Notes: generated by a model from the letters alone, not told the origin. A stretch of 58,082 bases of DNA from Stenotrophomonas acidaminiphila (GCF_001431595.1 NZ_LDJO01000031.1:1-58082); one strand, 5' to 3'. Shown: positions 34,354 to 44,830, numbered from the stretch's first letter. Made by a program: numbers and translations.

Positions 34354-35228
34354 ATGTTTCCGGCCGCGTCGATGCGGCGGCGGGCAATGCCGCCGACAAG
34401 TTCGAACTTCATTACCGGCAGCAGTTGTCGGCACTGGTCGATGGCGAGCTGCCCACCGACGAGGCGCGTTTCCTGCTGCGCCGGCTCCAGCACGACGGCG
34501 AGTTGTCCGGCTGCCAGGAGCGCTGGCAGCTGCTGGGCGACGTGCTGCGCGGCCAGGCCTGCGCCCCGGCACCGGCCGGCTTCGACCTCAGGATCCGCGC
34601 GGCGATCGAAGCCGGTGCGGGGCAGGCCTCCCCTGCATCCGAACGGCAGGTTCGTCGCGGTGGCTGGCGGCGCTGGGGCGGGGGCGCCGCGCTGGCGGCC
34701 TCGGTCGCGGCCGTGGCCCTGTTCATGGCGCGCGGGCAGTTGCCCGGACCGGCCGTGCCGGAGACCGTGATCGCCACCGCCGCCCAGGTTCCGGCGGCCA
34801 CGGTGGTGGCCGATGCCGACCCGGCCGCGGGTGCCGGTACCGAGGCCGGCACCGAGGCCGGGCTGGCCGCCGCGGCGCCTGCCGTGGCCGCCGTGGCGTT
34901 GCGGCGTGCGGATGCATCGGTGCGGCGTGGCAGCGCCACCCGTACCCAGCAGGCGGCGCGCAGCGTGGCTGCACGCCAGGCCGAGCCGGCGCGCGCGGTG
35001 GCCGCGCAGGCACCGCCGCCGGCGCTCCGCCGCGATCCGTTCGCCGACCCTGGTGGCGTGCTGCAGGCGCGTCCATGGCCGCGCTCGAGCCTGTCGCCGG
35101 CACTGTCGGGCACCGCCCTGAATGCCAGCGCGCCGACGGAAGGCGGGGCGACCTTTTACCCGTTCGAGCCGCGGCTGCCATCCCAAGGGGGACAGGCGGC
35201 CCCGGACGCGCAGCCGGCGCGGCCCTGA
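34350..35228 (+). CDS. rseA: Anti-sigma-E factor RseA (MucA-like)
   Basis: A 292-residue single-span inner-membrane regulator that holds RpoE inactive until proteolysed by DegS and RseP. Residues 20-70 match the cytoplasmic RseA N domain (HYRQQLSALVDGELPTDEAR). The transmembrane segment is at about 111-127, after a basic stretch. The periplasmic part is Ala/Arg/Pro-rich and poorly conserved. The ATG overlaps the rpoE stop (ATGA), with GGAG upstream. No separate rseB gene follows; degP comes next. Confidence 0.9.
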   Translation: MNVSGRVDAAAGNAADKFELHYRQQLSALVDGELPTDEARFLLRRLQHDGELSGCQERWQLLGDVLRGQACAPAPAGFDLRIRAAIEAGAGQASPASERQVRRGGWRRWGGGAALAASVAAVALFMARGQLPGPAVPETVIATAAQVPAATVVADADPAAGAGTEAGTEAGLAAAAPAVAAVALRRADASVRRGSATRTQQAARSVAARQAEPARAVAAQAPPPALRRDPFADPGGVLQARPWPRSSLSPALSGTALNASAPTEGGATFYPFEPRLPSQGGQAAPDAQPARP

Positions 35229-35352
35229 GCAGGCACTTCTTCCCGCACCGGCGGCCATGCGCGGCGGGTGCGGTTTCCCGGGATTTCCCCGTCTGGCGCT
35301 CGATGCCGGGCGGAGCGTGTTTCTTCACTTTCCAATCGGAGGCTCGAGTCTG

Positions 35353-36870
35353 ATGACCCACCGTATCCATACGCGGCTGTTCGGCCTGCTGGCAATGACC
35401 CTGCCGCTGGTCGCCTGTGCCCAGAGCAACGCCCCCACCGCTCCCGCCGAACAGGCGGTCGCCGCGCGCCCGGCTGCGCCGGCCCCGCAACTGGTGAGCG
35501 GCCTGCCCGATTTCACCCAGCTGGTGGACCGGGTCGGGCCCGGCGTGGTGAACGTGGAAACCGTGATCGGCCCGCGGCGCGGTCCGCGCATGGCGGGCGG
35601 CGCGCGGCCGGACATGGACCAGCTGCCGGAGTTCTTCCGGCGCTTCTTCGGCCCGGACTTCCAGATGCCCCGCGAGGCGCCGGAAGACGGCCCGCGCGGC
35701 CGCGGCATGGGCTCGGGCTTCATCATTTCCGCCGACGGCTACGTGCTGACCAATCACCACGTGATCGACGGCGCCGAGACGGTCAAGGTCAAGCTCAGCG
35801 ACCGCCGCGAGTTCGACGCCAAGGTCGTCGGCAGCGACGAGCAGTACGACGTGGCGCTGCTGAAGATCGACGCCAGGGGCCTGCCGACCGTGCGCGTGGG
35901 CGATTCCAATACGCTCAAGCCCGGCCAGTGGGTGGTGGCGATCGGCTCGCCGTTCGGCCTGGACCATTCGGTCACCGCCGGCATCGTCAGTGCCACAGGC
36001 CGCAGCAACCCCTACGCCGAACAGCGCTACGTGCCGTTCATCCAGACCGACGTGGCGATCAACCAGGGCAATTCCGGCGGCCCGCTGCTCAATACCCGCG
36101 GCGAAGTGGTCGGCATCAATTCGCAGATCTTCTCGGCGTCCGGTGGCTACATGGGCATCAGCTTCGCCATTCCGATCGACCTGGCGATGAGCGCGGTGGA
36201 GCAGATCAAGAAGACCGGCAAGGTCAGCCGTGGCCAGCTGGGCGTGGTGGTCGAGCCGCTCGACTCGCTCAAGGCCCAGGGGCTCGGCATGCCGGACAGC
36301 CGCGGCGCGCTGGTCAACCAGATGGTCGAGGACAGCCCGGCCCGCAAGGCGGGCCTGGAAGTCGGCGACGTCATCCGCTCGGTCAACGGCACCGAGATCG
36401 CCGCCTCCAGCGACCTGCCGCCGCTGATCGGCGCGATGCCGCCGGGCAGCAAGGTCCGGCTGGGCATCCTGCGCGACGGCAAGCCGCGCGAGATCAGCGT
36501 GACCCTGACCGAACTGGCCGAGGACGCCGCACGCCCGGCCAATGCCCCGGCCGCGGCCGGCGGCGACAAGCCGCAGGCCGGCGCCAACGCCCTGCTGGGG
36601 CTGGAGGTGGCCGACCTGACGGCCGCCGAGCGCCGCCAGCTGGGGCTGGACGCCGGCGAGGGCGTGCGCATCACCGCGGTGAACAGCCAGGCGGCGCGCG
36701 AGGCGCGGCTGTCGCCAGGCATGGTGGTGCTGCAGGTCGGCCGGACCCCGGTCGGCAGCGTGGCCGCGCTCAACCGCGAGCTGGCCGGCTACAAGAAGGG
36801 CGACGTGGTGATGCTGCTGGTGCGGGCGGGCGGCAACAGTGCCTTCGTCGCGGTCCGGGCCGGCGGCTGA
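35353..36870 (+). CDS. degP: Periplasmic serine protease DegP/MucD (HtrA family)
   Basis: A 505-residue envelope protease and chaperone. The catalytic triad is His136 ([10 protein letters not shown]), Asp166 ([10 protein letters not shown]) and Ser241 ([10 protein letters not shown]). Two PDZ domains follow (about 280-370 and 405-500). The N terminus carries an export signal ending LPLVAC (Cys22), a good lipobox, so this copy may be a lipoprotein rather than a soluble periplasmic protein. Placed after rpoE-rseA as expected for MucD, which degrades misfolded proteins and dampens sigma-E. The start is the ATG in CTGATGACC. Confidence 0.94.
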   Translation: MTHRIHTRLFGLLAMTLPLVACAQSNAPTAPAEQAVAARPAAPAPQLVSGLPDFTQLVDRVGPGVVNVETVIGPRRGPRMAGGARPDMDQLPEFFRRFFGPDFQMPREAPEDGPRGRGMGSGFIISADGYVLTNHHVIDGAETVKVKLSDRREFDAKVVGSDEQYDVALLKIDARGLPTVRVGDSNTLKPGQWVVAIGSPFGLDHSVTAGIVSATGRSNPYAEQRYVPFIQTDVAINQGNSGGPLLNTRGEVVGINSQIFSASGGYMGISFAIPIDLAMSAVEQIKKTGKVSRGQLGVVVEPLDSLKAQGLGMPDSRGALVNQMVEDSPARKAGLEVGDVIRSVNGTEIAASSDLPPLIGAMPPGSKVRLGILRDGKPREISVTLTELAEDAARPANAPAAAGGDKPQAGANALLGLEVADLTAAERRQLGLDAGEGVRITAVNSQAAREARLSPGMVVLQVGRTPVGSVAALNRELAGYKKGDVVMLLVRAGGNSAFVAVRAGG

Positions 36871-36960
36871 GCCTGGCCTTCATCAAGCTGTACGCAGGGG
36901 CCGCCTCCGGGCGGCTCCTGCCGTCCGGGCCGGCGGCCTGTGCGGGCTGGCCGCCTGGCG

Positions 36961-36969
36961 TGCGATAAT
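36961..36969 (+). promoter_or_regulatory. Candidate extended -10 promoter of lepA
   Basis: TGCGATAAT is a strong extended -10 (TGn plus GATAAT), 41 bases before the lepA ATG. No -35 box is visible. The same TGCGAnAAT form precedes rlmD and nagZ. Confidence 0.5.
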
Positions 36970-37009
36970 GGCGCGTTATCCTGACGACGCGACGCGCCGC
37001 CGCCACCTT

Positions 37010-38818
37010 ATGTCTGCCGATTCGATGCGGAACATCCGCAATTTCTCCATCATCGCCCACGTCGACCATGGCAAGTCCACCCTGGCCGACCGCATCATCC
37101 AGATCTGTGGCGGCCTGACCGCGCGCGAGATGGAAGCGCAGGTCCTGGACAACAACCCGATCGAGCGCGAGCGTGGCATCACCATCAAGGCGCAGTCGGT
37201 GTCGTTGCCGTACACCGCGCGCAATGGCGAAACCTACTACCTGAACTTCATCGACACCCCCGGCCACGTCGACTTCTCCTATGAAGTCAGCCGTTCGCTG
37301 GCGGCCTGCGAGGGCGCGCTGCTGGTGGTGGACGCGGCGCAGGGCGTGGAAGCCCAGTCCGTGGCCAACTGCTACACCGCGGTCGAGATGGGCCTGGAAG
37401 TGGTGCCGGTGCTGAACAAGATCGACCTGCCGACCGCCGACATCGAGCGTGCCAAGGCCGAGATCGAGGCGGTGATCGGCATCGACGCCACCGACGCGGT
37501 ACCGGTGTCGGCCAAGACCGGCCTGAACGTGGAGGAGGTGCTGGAGGCCATCGTCCACCGCATCCCGCCGCCGGCCCCGCGCGATACCGACAAGCTGCAG
37601 GCGCTGATCATCGACTCCTGGTTCGACAACTACCTGGGCGTGGTCTCGCTGGTGCGGGTGATGCAGGGCGAGGTCAAGACCGGCGACAAGCTGCTGGTCA
37701 TGTCCACCGGCCGCAACCACCAGGTCGACGCGGTGGGTGTGTTCACCCCCAAGCGCAAGGTCACCGGCAAGCTGTCGGCCGGCGAGGTGGGCTGGATCAC
37801 CGCGTCGATCAAGGACGTGCACGGCGCGCCGGTCGGCGACACCCTGACCCTGGCCGCCGACCCGGCGCCGGCGCCGCTGCCCGGTTTCCAGGAAATGCAG
37901 CCGCGCGTGTTCGCCGGCCTGTTCCCGGTCGACGCCGAGGACTACCCGGACCTGCGCGAGGCGCTGGACAAGCTGCGCCTGAACGACGCGGCGCTGCGTT
38001 TCGAGCCGGAAAGCTCCGAGGCGATGGGCTTCGGCTTCCGCTGCGGCTTCCTCGGCATGCTGCACATGGAGATCGTGCAGGAGCGCCTGGAGCGCGAGTA
38101 CGACCTGGACCTGATCAGCACCGCGCCGACCGTGGTCTACGAGGTGCTCAAGAGCGACGGCTCCATCGTGATGATGGACAACCCCGCCAAGCTGCCGCCG
38201 GTCAACCAGGTCGAGGAGATCCGCGAGCCGATCATCCGTGCCAACGTGCTCACGCCCGAGGAGTACATCGGCAACATCATCAAGCTGTGCGAGGAAAAGC
38301 GCGGCAGCCAGATCGGCATCAATTACCTGGGCAGCCAGGTGCAGATCAGCTACGAGCTGCCGATGGCCGAGGTGGTGCTGGACTTCTTCGACAAGCTCAA
38401 GTCGGTCAGCCGCGGCTACGCCTCGCTGGACTACCACTTCGTGCGTTTCGAGGCCGGTCCGTTCGTGCGCGTGGACGTGCTGATCAACGGCGACAAGGTC
38501 GACGCGCTGTCGCTGATCGTGCACCGCAGCCACGCCGACCGCCGCGGCCGCGAGCTGTGCGAGAAGATGAAGGACCTGATCCCGCGGCAGATGTTCGACG
38601 TCGCCATCCAGGCCGCCGTCGGCTCGCAGATCATCGCCCGCACCACGGTCAAGGCGATGCGCAAGAACGTGCTGGCCAAGTGCTATGGTGGCGACATTTC
38701 GCGCAAGAAGAAGCTTCTTGAGAAGCAGAAGGAAGGCAAGAAGCGCATGAAGCAGGTCGGCCGCGTGGAGATCCCGCAGGAAGCCTTCCTGGCCGTGCTG
38801 CAGATGGACAACAAGTGA
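37010..38818 (+). CDS. lepA: Elongation factor 4 (LepA)
   Basis: A 602-residue translational GTPase that acts on stalled or mis-translocated ribosomes. GTPase motifs: [17 protein letters not shown] and NKIDLPTAD. It has the LepA-specific C-terminal domain ending in [20 protein letters not shown] second ATG at 37025 (MRNIRNFS) gives 597 residues, close to E. coli's length; neither start has a clear ribosome binding site. It precedes lepB, the usual pairing. Confidence 0.97.
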   Translation: MSADSMRNIRNFSIIAHVDHGKSTLADRIIQICGGLTAREMEAQVLDNNPIERERGITIKAQSVSLPYTARNGETYYLNFIDTPGHVDFSYEVSRSLAACEGALLVVDAAQGVEAQSVANCYTAVEMGLEVVPVLNKIDLPTADIERAKAEIEAVIGIDATDAVPVSAKTGLNVEEVLEAIVHRIPPPAPRDTDKLQALIIDSWFDNYLGVVSLVRVMQGEVKTGDKLLVMSTGRNHQVDAVGVFTPKRKVTGKLSAGEVGWITASIKDVHGAPVGDTLTLAADPAPAPLPGFQEMQPRVFAGLFPVDAEDYPDLREALDKLRLNDAALRFEPESSEAMGFGFRCGFLGMLHMEIVQERLEREYDLDLISTAPTVVYEVLKSDGSIVMMDNPAKLPPVNQVEEIREPIIRANVLTPEEYIGNIIKLCEEKRGSQIGINYLGSQVQISYELPMAEVVLDFFDKLKSVSRGYASLDYHFVRFEAGPFVRVDVLINGDKVDALSLIVHRSHADRRGRELCEKMKDLIPRQMFDVAIQAAVGSQIIARTTVKAMRKNVLAKCYGGDISRKKKLLEKQKEGKKRMKQVGRVEIPQEAFLAVLQMDNK

Positions 38819-38861
38819 CCGGCGCCTGCCGCCGGGACCCGTGCATAGCGAAGGATGACGA

Positions 38862-39680
38862 ATGAAATGGTTTGAAATCGCCCTGGTGGTGCTGACCCTG
38901 GGTTCGGGCCTGGTCCTGCTGCTGGACAAACTGTTCCTGGCCAAGCGCCGCGCGACCAAGGGTGGCCTGCTGGACAGCGAGGAACCGGCGGTCGTCGATT
39001 ACTCGCGCGCCTTCTTCCCGGTGCTGGCGGTGGTGCTGGTGCTGCGCAGCTTCATCGCCGAGCCGTACAAGATCCCGTCCAGCTCGATGATGCCCAACCT
39101 GCTGATCGGTGATTTCATCCTGGTAAACAAGTTCGCCTATGGCATCCGCCTGCCGATCACCAACACCAAGGTGATCCCGACCGGCGAGCCGCGTCGCGGC
39201 GACGTGGTGGTATTCCAGTTCCCGGGCCATCCGGACATGCCCGGCGACCCGCAGCGCGGCGAGAATTTCATCAAGCGCGTCATCGGCCTGCCGGGCGACC
39301 GCATCGGCTTCCACGGCGACACCCTGTCGATCAATGGCCAGCCGCTGGCCTACGAGGTCAAGGGCGAGTACGTGGGCAAGGGCCGCGGCGCCGAAATGAA
39401 CGGCGCCACCCTGCTCAGCGAGGCATTGCCGGGCCGCACGCATACCGTGCTGGAGTACCTGGGGCGCGCCAACCCGGCCGGCCAGGGTGACTGGCAGGTG
39501 CCGCAGGGCCAGTACCTGGTCATGGGCGACAACCGCGACAACAGCGACGACGGCCGTTTCTGGGGCTTCCTGCCGGAGCAGAACCTGCGCGGCAAGGCGT
39601 TCCTGATCTGGCTCAACTGCAGTGGCTGGTTCTGCAAGGACGGCTTCGAGCCGTCGCGGATCGGCTCGGGCATCCAGTAA
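38862..39680 (+). CDS. lepB: Signal peptidase I (LepB)
   Basis: A 272-residue inner-membrane protease that cleaves signal peptides. Two transmembrane segments lie at about 4-22 and 51-66. The catalytic Ser75 is in IPSSSMMPNL and the general base Lys138 in NFIKRVIGLPGD. The box E motif MGDNRDNSDDGRFWG is present. Lies between lepA and the DUF4845 gene, as in other gammaproteobacteria. Confidence 0.97.
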   Translation: MKWFEIALVVLTLGSGLVLLLDKLFLAKRRATKGGLLDSEEPAVVDYSRAFFPVLAVVLVLRSFIAEPYKIPSSSMMPNLLIGDFILVNKFAYGIRLPITNTKVIPTGEPRRGDVVVFQFPGHPDMPGDPQRGENFIKRVIGLPGDRIGFHGDTLSINGQPLAYEVKGEYVGKGRGAEMNGATLLSEALPGRTHTVLEYLGRANPAGQGDWQVPQGQYLVMGDNRDNSDDGRFWGFLPEQNLRGKAFLIWLNCSGWFCKDGFEPSRIGSGIQ

Positions 39681-39707
39681 CCTAGGCGCAACCCGGGGGA
39701 GAACGCT

Positions 39708-40076
39708 ATGAATCGCAAGCAAGGCGGCATGACGCTGACGTCGTTCCTGATGGTGCTGGCCGTGGTCGGTTTCGCCCTCTACGTCGGCATGAAGCTGTTC
39801 CCGATGTACCAGGAGTTCTACGCGGTCAAGACCTCGATGAAGGCCCTGGCCAAGGAGCCGGGCACGTCCGATCCGTCCAGGGCGCAGGAGCTGTTCTTCA
39901 AGCGCATGGACATGAACTACTCGGACAGCGTCAAGCGCGACAACATCAAGTTCGACCGCATCGATGGCGGCGTGCGCATGAACGTGAGCTATGAAGTGCG
40001 CCGCCCGCTGGTGGGCAACCTCGACATCGTCGGCCGCTTCGAGAACTCCCAGGACCTGACCTCGCACGGTGAGTAG
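39708..40076 (+). CDS. DUF4845 single-span membrane protein
   Basis: A 122-residue protein with one N-terminal transmembrane segment (about 9-30, [19 protein letters not shown]) that looks like a type IV pilin-like N terminus, then a small soluble domain. The family is regularly found between lepB and rnc. Function unknown. A purine-rich GGGGGAGAACGCT precedes the ATG. It overlaps the proposed rnc start by eight bases. Confidence 0.88.
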   Translation: MNRKQGGMTLTSFLMVLAVVGFALYVGMKLFPMYQEFYAVKTSMKALAKEPGTSDPSRAQELFFKRMDMNYSDSVKRDNIKFDRIDGGVRMNVSYEVRRPLVGNLDIVGRFENSQDLTSHGE

Positions 40077-40743
40077 GACGGTGACGCGGGGTGACCGCAT
40101 CGGCCACCCGTTCCGGGATCCGGGTCTGCTGCAGCAGGCCCTGACCCATCGCAGCGCGGGCGCGCCGCACAACGAGCGCCTGGAATTCCTGGGCGACAGC
40201 ATCGTCAACCTGATCGTGGCCGAGGCCCTGTTCGCCCGCTGGCCCAAGGCCGACGAGGGCGCGCTGACCCGGGCGCGGGCGGCGCTGGTGTGCGAAGGCG
40301 CACTGGCGGCCATGGCCCGTACCCTGGAACTGGGCCAGCGCCTGACCCTGGGGCCCGGCGAGATGAAGTCCGGCGGCCACCGCCGCGACTCGATCCTGGC
40401 CGATGCCTTCGAGGCGGTGGTGGCGGCGATCTACCTGGACGCCGGTTTCGAGGCCTGCCGCGCGCGGGTGCTGCCCTGGTTCGACGCGCCGATGGCCGCG
40501 GTGCCGGTCGGCAAACCCGAAAAAGACCCCAAGACCCGCCTGCAGGAATGGCTGCAGGCGCGGCAGAAACCGCTGCCGGTCTATGAACTGGTATCGGAAA
40601 CCGGCGATGACCATGCCCGGCATTTCCGGGTACGCTGCCGCCTGACCGACCCGGACGTGACCACCGAGGGCGAAGGCAGCTCCCGGCGGCTGGCCGAACA
40701 ACAGGCGGCTGCGGCCGCGATCGAGCAACTGGATTCCAAGTGA
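40069..40743 (+). CDS. rnc: Ribonuclease III
   Basis: Cleaves double-stranded RNA in rRNA and mRNA processing. The 224-residue protein has the catalytic RNase III domain with signature [14 protein letters not shown] and the downstream metal site [13 protein letters not shown], and a C-terminal dsRBD (about 150-222, [20 protein letters not shown]). Start is a GTG overlapping the DUF4845 gene. A second GTG at 40081 would give 220 residues. The stop overlaps the era start (GTGA), so translation is coupled. Confidence 0.96.
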   Translation: MSRTVTRGDRIGHPFRDPGLLQQALTHRSAGAPHNERLEFLGDSIVNLIVAEALFARWPKADEGALTRARAALVCEGALAAMARTLELGQRLTLGPGEMKSGGHRRDSILADAFEAVVAAIYLDAGFEACRARVLPWFDAPMAAVPVGKPEKDPKTRLQEWLQARQKPLPVYELVSETGDDHARHFRVRCRLTDPDVTTEGEGSSRRLAEQQAAAAAIEQLDSK

Positions 40744-41639
40744 ACGACACATCCTCCCACCGCTGTGGCAGCGTCGCCGTCATCGGCCGCCCCAATGTCG
40801 GCAAATCGACCCTGACCAACGCCCTGGTGGGCGCCAAGGTCAGCATCGTCTCCAACCGGCCGCAGACCACGCGCCACCGCCTGCTGGGCATCGCCACCTT
40901 CCCCGAGGGGCAGCTGGTGCTGGTCGATACCCCCGGGCTGCACCGCCAGCAGAAGCGGGCGATGAACCGGGTGATGAACCGTGCCGCGCGCAGCTCCCTG
41001 GAGGGCGTGGACGCCGGCCTGCTGGTGATCGAGGCCGGGCGCTGGGACGAAGAGGACACGCTGGCCTTCAACGTGCTGCGCGACGCCGGCATCCCGGTGC
41101 TGCTGGTGGTCAACAAGGTCGACCGCCTGAAGGACAAGGGCGCGCTGCTGCCGTTCCTGCAGGAGATCACCGAAGGCCGCGATTTCGCCGGCGTACACCC
41201 GATCTCGGCGCAGAAGCGCAATGGCCTGGAAGCGCTGGTGCGCGACGTGCTCAAGCTGCTGCCCGAGGCCCCGCCGATGTTCGGCGAGGACGAGATCACC
41301 GACCGCAGCCAGCGGTTCCTGGCCGGCGAACTGGTGCGCGAGCAGCTGATGCGCCAGCTGGGCGAGGAACTGCCGTATGCGACCACGGTGGAGATCGAGC
41401 GCTTTGCCGAGGACGGCAACCTGCTGCGCATCGGTGCGGTGATCTGGGTCGAACGCGAGGGCCAGAAGGCCATCGTGATCGGCAAGGGCGGCACGCGGCT
41501 GAAGGAAATCGGCGCCAAGGCCCGCCTGCAGATGGAGCGGCTGTTCGGTGCCAAGGTGTTCCTGGAAACCTGGGTGCGCGTGCGCGAGGGCTGGTCGGAC
41601 GACGAAGCCGCGCTCAGGGCCTTCGGGTACGGCGAGTAA
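40740..41639 (+). CDS. era: GTPase Era
   Basis: A 299-residue GTPase for 16S rRNA maturation and 30S assembly. G-motifs: [16 protein letters not shown] and NKVDRLKD. The C-terminal KH domain contains [14 protein letters not shown] for rRNA 3'-end binding. The GTG start overlaps the rnc stop. Classical rnc-era-recO order. Confidence 0.97.
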   Translation: MNDTSSHRCGSVAVIGRPNVGKSTLTNALVGAKVSIVSNRPQTTRHRLLGIATFPEGQLVLVDTPGLHRQQKRAMNRVMNRAARSSLEGVDAGLLVIEAGRWDEEDTLAFNVLRDAGIPVLLVVNKVDRLKDKGALLPFLQEITEGRDFAGVHPISAQKRNGLEALVRDVLKLLPEAPPMFGEDEITDRSQRFLAGELVREQLMRQLGEELPYATTVEIERFAEDGNLLRIGAVIWVEREGQKAIVIGKGGTRLKEIGAKARLQMERLFGAKVFLETWVRVREGWSDDEAALRAFGYGE

Positions 41640-41693
41640 CCGGCAGGCGGGCGTGCCGGGCGGTCCGCCCGCCCGCGCCCGCGGCGAGCGCCA

Positions 41694-42416
41694 ATGCGGA
41701 TCGACGACGAACCCGCCTATGTGCTGCATGCGCGCCCCTGGCGCGAGACCAGCCTGCTGGTCGAGGCGCTGACGCTCGCGCATGGCCGCATCGGCCTGCT
41801 GGCGCGTGGCGTGCAGGGACCGAAAAAACAGCTCCTGCGCGCGGCCCTGCAGCCGCTGCAGTCGATCCGCCTGGATGCGGTGATGACCGGCGAACTGGCG
41901 CAGCTGCGCCGTGCCGAGAGCCAGGACGCGGCGCCGCGCCTGCATGGACAGTCGATGCTGGCCGCCTTCTACGTCAACGAACTGGTGCTGCGGCTGGCGC
42001 CGCGCCACGACCCCTTGCCCGAGCTGCACCATGCCTATGGCCAGGTCCGCCACCAGCTGGCCGATGCGGCCGGCCTGGCGTGGGCCCTGCGGCGCTTCGA
42101 GCGCGACCTGCTCGATGCGCTGGGCTTCGGTTTCGACTGGACCTGCAGCGCGGACGGGCAACCCATCGACCCGGCCGCCCGCTACCGGCTGGATCCGCAG
42201 GAGGGGCCGCTGCGCCTGCTGAGCGAGCGCAACGCCGCCGAGCGCCGGGGCCTGGCCACCGGTGCGGCGCTGCTGGCGCTGGCCGCGGACCAGGCGCCGG
42301 CCGCGGCCGACCTGGCCAGCCTGCGGCCGCAGATGCGCGCGGTGCTGCTGCACCATCTGGGCGGGCGCGGGCTCAAATCCTGGGAAATGCTGGGTGAGCT
42401 GAAGGGCGGGAGCTAG
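41694..42416 (+). CDS. recO: DNA repair protein RecO
   Basis: A 240-residue recombination mediator that works with RecF and RecR to load RecA. It has the N-terminal OB fold ([20 protein letters not shown] and [15 protein letters not shown]) and a helical C-terminal domain, with no zinc-binding cysteines, as in other gammaproteobacteria. It lies 54 bases after era. It ends 23 bases from the convergent receiver-HPt gene. Confidence 0.95.
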   Translation: MRIDDEPAYVLHARPWRETSLLVEALTLAHGRIGLLARGVQGPKKQLLRAALQPLQSIRLDAVMTGELAQLRRAESQDAAPRLHGQSMLAAFYVNELVLRLAPRHDPLPELHHAYGQVRHQLADAAGLAWALRRFERDLLDALGFGFDWTCSADGQPIDPAARYRLDPQEGPLRLLSERNAAERRGLATGAALLALAADQAPAAADLASLRPQMRAVLLHHLGGRGLKSWEMLGELKGGS

Positions 42417-42439
42417 CAACCTCCGAGCGGTCGGCGGGC

Positions 42440-43156
42440 TCAGTGCAGCAGGGCGCTCACCGCCGCGTCGAACTGGCGCCGCGCCATGTCCGACTCCGGC
42501 GCCTGGTGCAGTTGCCGTACCGCGCGGCCGAGCCGCGAGGCGCCGACGAAGCCGCAGCTGGCCTGCAGTCGGTGCAGTTGCCTGCGCAGGGCGCCGTCGT
42601 CATGCTGGCGCAGTGCCACCGAAACGGCGTCGCGGGCGACCGGCAGTTCGGACAGGAACAGTTCGCGCAGCGCCACGACATGGGCCTGCTGGCCGTTGAG
42701 CGCGCTCAGCGCCGCGCTCTCGTCCCAGTCCGGCGCGACCGCGTCCTCGCCCGCCGGGGCGTGTCCGGCTGCGGCCTGGCCGAGGCAGTCGCGGACCGCG
42801 GCGAGCAGTTCGGCGCGGGTCATCGGCTTGACCAGCACCCGCTCGAAACCGGCCGCGTGCAGCGACTGCCGGACGCCCGCGCCATTGTCGGCGGTGTGTG
42901 CCAGTGCCGGGACCTGCGGGTGCAGTGCGCGCAGGCGCTGCAGCAGCGCCTGGCCGCTGCCGTCGGGGAGATGGGCGTCCACCAGCCACAGGTGGTGGCG
43001 GGTGGCGCTGCCCATCTGCAATGCCTGAGCGACCGAACCGGCGACATCGACCGCGGCCGGCAGTGCTTCCAGTGCGGCCCTGAAAAAGCCCTGGCTGGTC
43101 GCGTCGTCCTCGACCAGCAGCAGGCGCGGTGGATCCACCTGGGCATGCGTATTCAT
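42440..43156 (-). CDS. Two-component receiver protein with C-terminal HPt domain
   Basis: A 238-residue phosphorelay protein. Residues 10-125 form a CheY-like receiver (LLLVEDDATSQ, phospho-acceptor Asp60 in LWLVDAHLPDGSG, Lys110 in VLVKPMT). Residues about 145-238 form a histidine phosphotransfer domain with His195 in LHRLQASCGFVGASRLG. There is no output domain and no adjacent kinase, so it probably relays phosphate between an orphan hybrid kinase and another receiver. GGAGG lies before the ATG. Convergent to recO. Confidence 0.88.
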   Translation of the reverse strand: MNTHAQVDPPRLLLVEDDATSQGFFRAALEALPAAVDVAGSVAQALQMGSATRHHLWLVDAHLPDGSGQALLQRLRALHPQVPALAHTADNGAGVRQSLHAAGFERVLVKPMTRAELLAAVRDCLGQAAAGHAPAGEDAVAPDWDESAALSALNGQQAHVVALRELFLSELPVARDAVSVALRQHDDGALRRQLHRLQASCGFVGASRLGRAVRQLHQAPESDMARRQFDAAVSALLH

Positions 43157-43241
43157 CTGCTGCCTCCATGTCAGCTGTGCCGGGCATGATTGGCGATGTG
43201 GCGCTGCCACGCAAGCGGCGGAAGTCAGGCCGATGTGCATC

Positions 43242-43250
43242 TGCGACAAT
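43242..43250 (+). promoter_or_regulatory. Candidate extended -10 promoter of rlmD
   Basis: TGCGACAAT lies 31 bases before the proposed GTG start of rlmD. The same nine bases occur before nagZ. Confidence 0.45.
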
Positions 43251-43280
43251 GTCGCCCCGCAACCCGCAGCCTTCCGCCAC

Positions 43281-44618
43281 GTGGCCCGATCCAGATCCCG
43301 CATAGACAAGACCCCGTTCCAGACCGACATCCTCGACCTCAGCCATGACGGCCGCGGCGTCGCCCGCCGTGAAGGCGAGGGCGGCAAGGTGACCTTCGTG
43401 GCCGGTGCCTTGCCTGGCGAGACGGTGATGGCCGAGCAGACCGGCAAGAGCCGCCATTTCGACGAAGCGCGGACCGTGGAAGTGCTCACCGCCTCGCCGC
43501 ACCGGGTGCAGCCGCGTTGCCCGCATTTCGGTGTCTGTGCCGGCTGCGTGCTGCAGCACCTGGACGAGGGCCAGCAGATCGTGGCCAAGCAGCAGGTGCT
43601 GATGGACAACCTGACCCGCATCGGCCACGTCAGCCCCGGTGCGGTGCTGCCGCCGCTGGTGGGCGACAACTGGGGCTACCGGCGCAAGGGCCGTTTCTCG
43701 GTGCGCCGGGTCGAAAAGAAGGACAAGACGCTGGTCGGCTTCCGCGAGCAGGACCCGCGCTTCGTCGCCGACCTGTCGCAGTGCCTGACCGTGATCCCCG
43801 AGATCGGTACCCGGGTGGCGGCGCTGTCGGCCTTCATCGAGGGCCTGGACGGCAAGCGCGACATCCCGCAGATCGAATTCATCGGCGGCGATGCCGCCAT
43901 CGCCCTGACCGTGCGCCACCTGCAGCCGCTGTCCGACGCGGACCGGCAGGCCTGGCAGGCGTTCGGCCAGCAGCATGGCTTTGCCATCTACCTGCAGCCG
44001 GGTGGACTGGAGTCGGTGCATCCGTTGTGGCCGGCCGAAGGCGTGCCGCTGTCGTTCGCGCTGCCGCAGTGGGACGTGGAGCTGGCGTTCCGCCCGCTCG
44101 ACTTCATCCAGGTCAATGCCAAGCTCAACCAGCAGATGATCGCGCATGCGCTGGCGCTGCTGGACGCACAGCCGGACGAGCGCGTGCTCGACCTGTTCTG
44201 CGGGCTGGGCAACTTCACCCTGCCGCTGGCGCGTACCGTGCGCGAGGTGGTGGGCGTGGAAGGCGAGGCCGGGCTGGTGGCGCGGGCGAAGGAGAACGCG
44301 CAGCGCAACGGGCTGGACAACGCGCAGTTCTTCGCCGCCGACCTCACCCAGGACCAGCGCGGTGCGCCGTGGATGCGGCAGGGCTTCGACAAGCTGCTGC
44401 TCGACCCGCCGCGCTCGGGTGCGATCGACGTGCTGCAGCAGCTGCCGCTGAAGCAGTTCCAGCGCATCGTCTACGTCAGCTGCCACCCTGGCTCGCTGGC
44501 GCGCGACGCCGGCTACCTGGTCAACGAGCAGGGCTTCACCCTGGTGTCGGCCGGTGCGATGGACATGTTCCCGCATACCGCGCACGTGGAAAGCATCGCG
44601 GTGTTCGAGAAAAAATGA
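43281..44618 (+). CDS. rlmD: 23S rRNA (uracil-1939-C5)-methyltransferase RlmD (RumA)
   Basis: A 445-residue SAM-dependent methyltransferase. An N-terminal TRAM domain (1-65) is followed by a 4Fe-4S site with Cys80, Cys86 and Cys89 (CPHFGVCAGC) plus a later Cys in LSQCLTV. The SAM-binding motif is VLDLFCGLGNFTLPL, and the catalytic Cys is in YVSCHPGSLARD. I chose the GTG giving MARSRSRIDKTPF because homologues begin there; an ATG at 43233 would overlap the promoter. Its stop codon lies inside the first 51-bp repeat unit. Confidence 0.95.
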   Translation: MARSRSRIDKTPFQTDILDLSHDGRGVARREGEGGKVTFVAGALPGETVMAEQTGKSRHFDEARTVEVLTASPHRVQPRCPHFGVCAGCVLQHLDEGQQIVAKQQVLMDNLTRIGHVSPGAVLPPLVGDNWGYRRKGRFSVRRVEKKDKTLVGFREQDPRFVADLSQCLTVIPEIGTRVAALSAFIEGLDGKRDIPQIEFIGGDAAIALTVRHLQPLSDADRQAWQAFGQQHGFAIYLQPGGLESVHPLWPAEGVPLSFALPQWDVELAFRPLDFIQVNAKLNQQMIAHALALLDAQPDERVLDLFCGLGNFTLPLARTVREVVGVEGEAGLVARAKENAQRNGLDNAQFFAADLTQDQRGAPWMRQGFDKLLLDPPRSGAIDVLQQLPLKQFQRIVYVSCHPGSLARDAGYLVNEQGFTLVSAGAMDMFPHTAHVESIAVFEKK

Positions 44619-44819
44619 AATCCGCGCACAGGGACGTGCGCTGCTCCTGCGAGGGATTCGCATAGGTGAAATCCGCGCACAGGGATGTGCGCAGCTCCTG
44701 CGAGGGACTCGCATAAATGAAATCCGCGCGCATGGATGTGCGCCGTTCCTGCGAAGGATCCGCACCAGTCGAATACGCGCACATGGACGTGCGTTGATTC
44801 CGTGAGGGATCCACACCTG
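44616..44819 (+). repeat. Four tandem 51-bp hairpin repeats
   Basis: Units at 44616-44666, 44667-44717, 44718-44768 and 44769-44819 are each exactly 51 bases. The first two are nearly identical; the third and fourth progressively diverge. Each unit contains an inverted repeat GCGCAC-N6-GTGCGC. In units 1 and 2 there is a second, TGCGA-N5-TCGCA. The first unit begins at the rlmD stop codon, and the array ends 11 bases before the CYTH gene. The length is a multiple of three, so both strands show short repetitive open frames, but nothing supports translation. Confidence 0.9.
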
Positions 44820-44830
44820 CGAGGTTCCGG

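Noticed and set aside
44616..44819. The 51-bp repeats as a CRISPR array
   Set aside because: The whole unit repeats with no unique spacers, there are no cas genes, and units decay in order.
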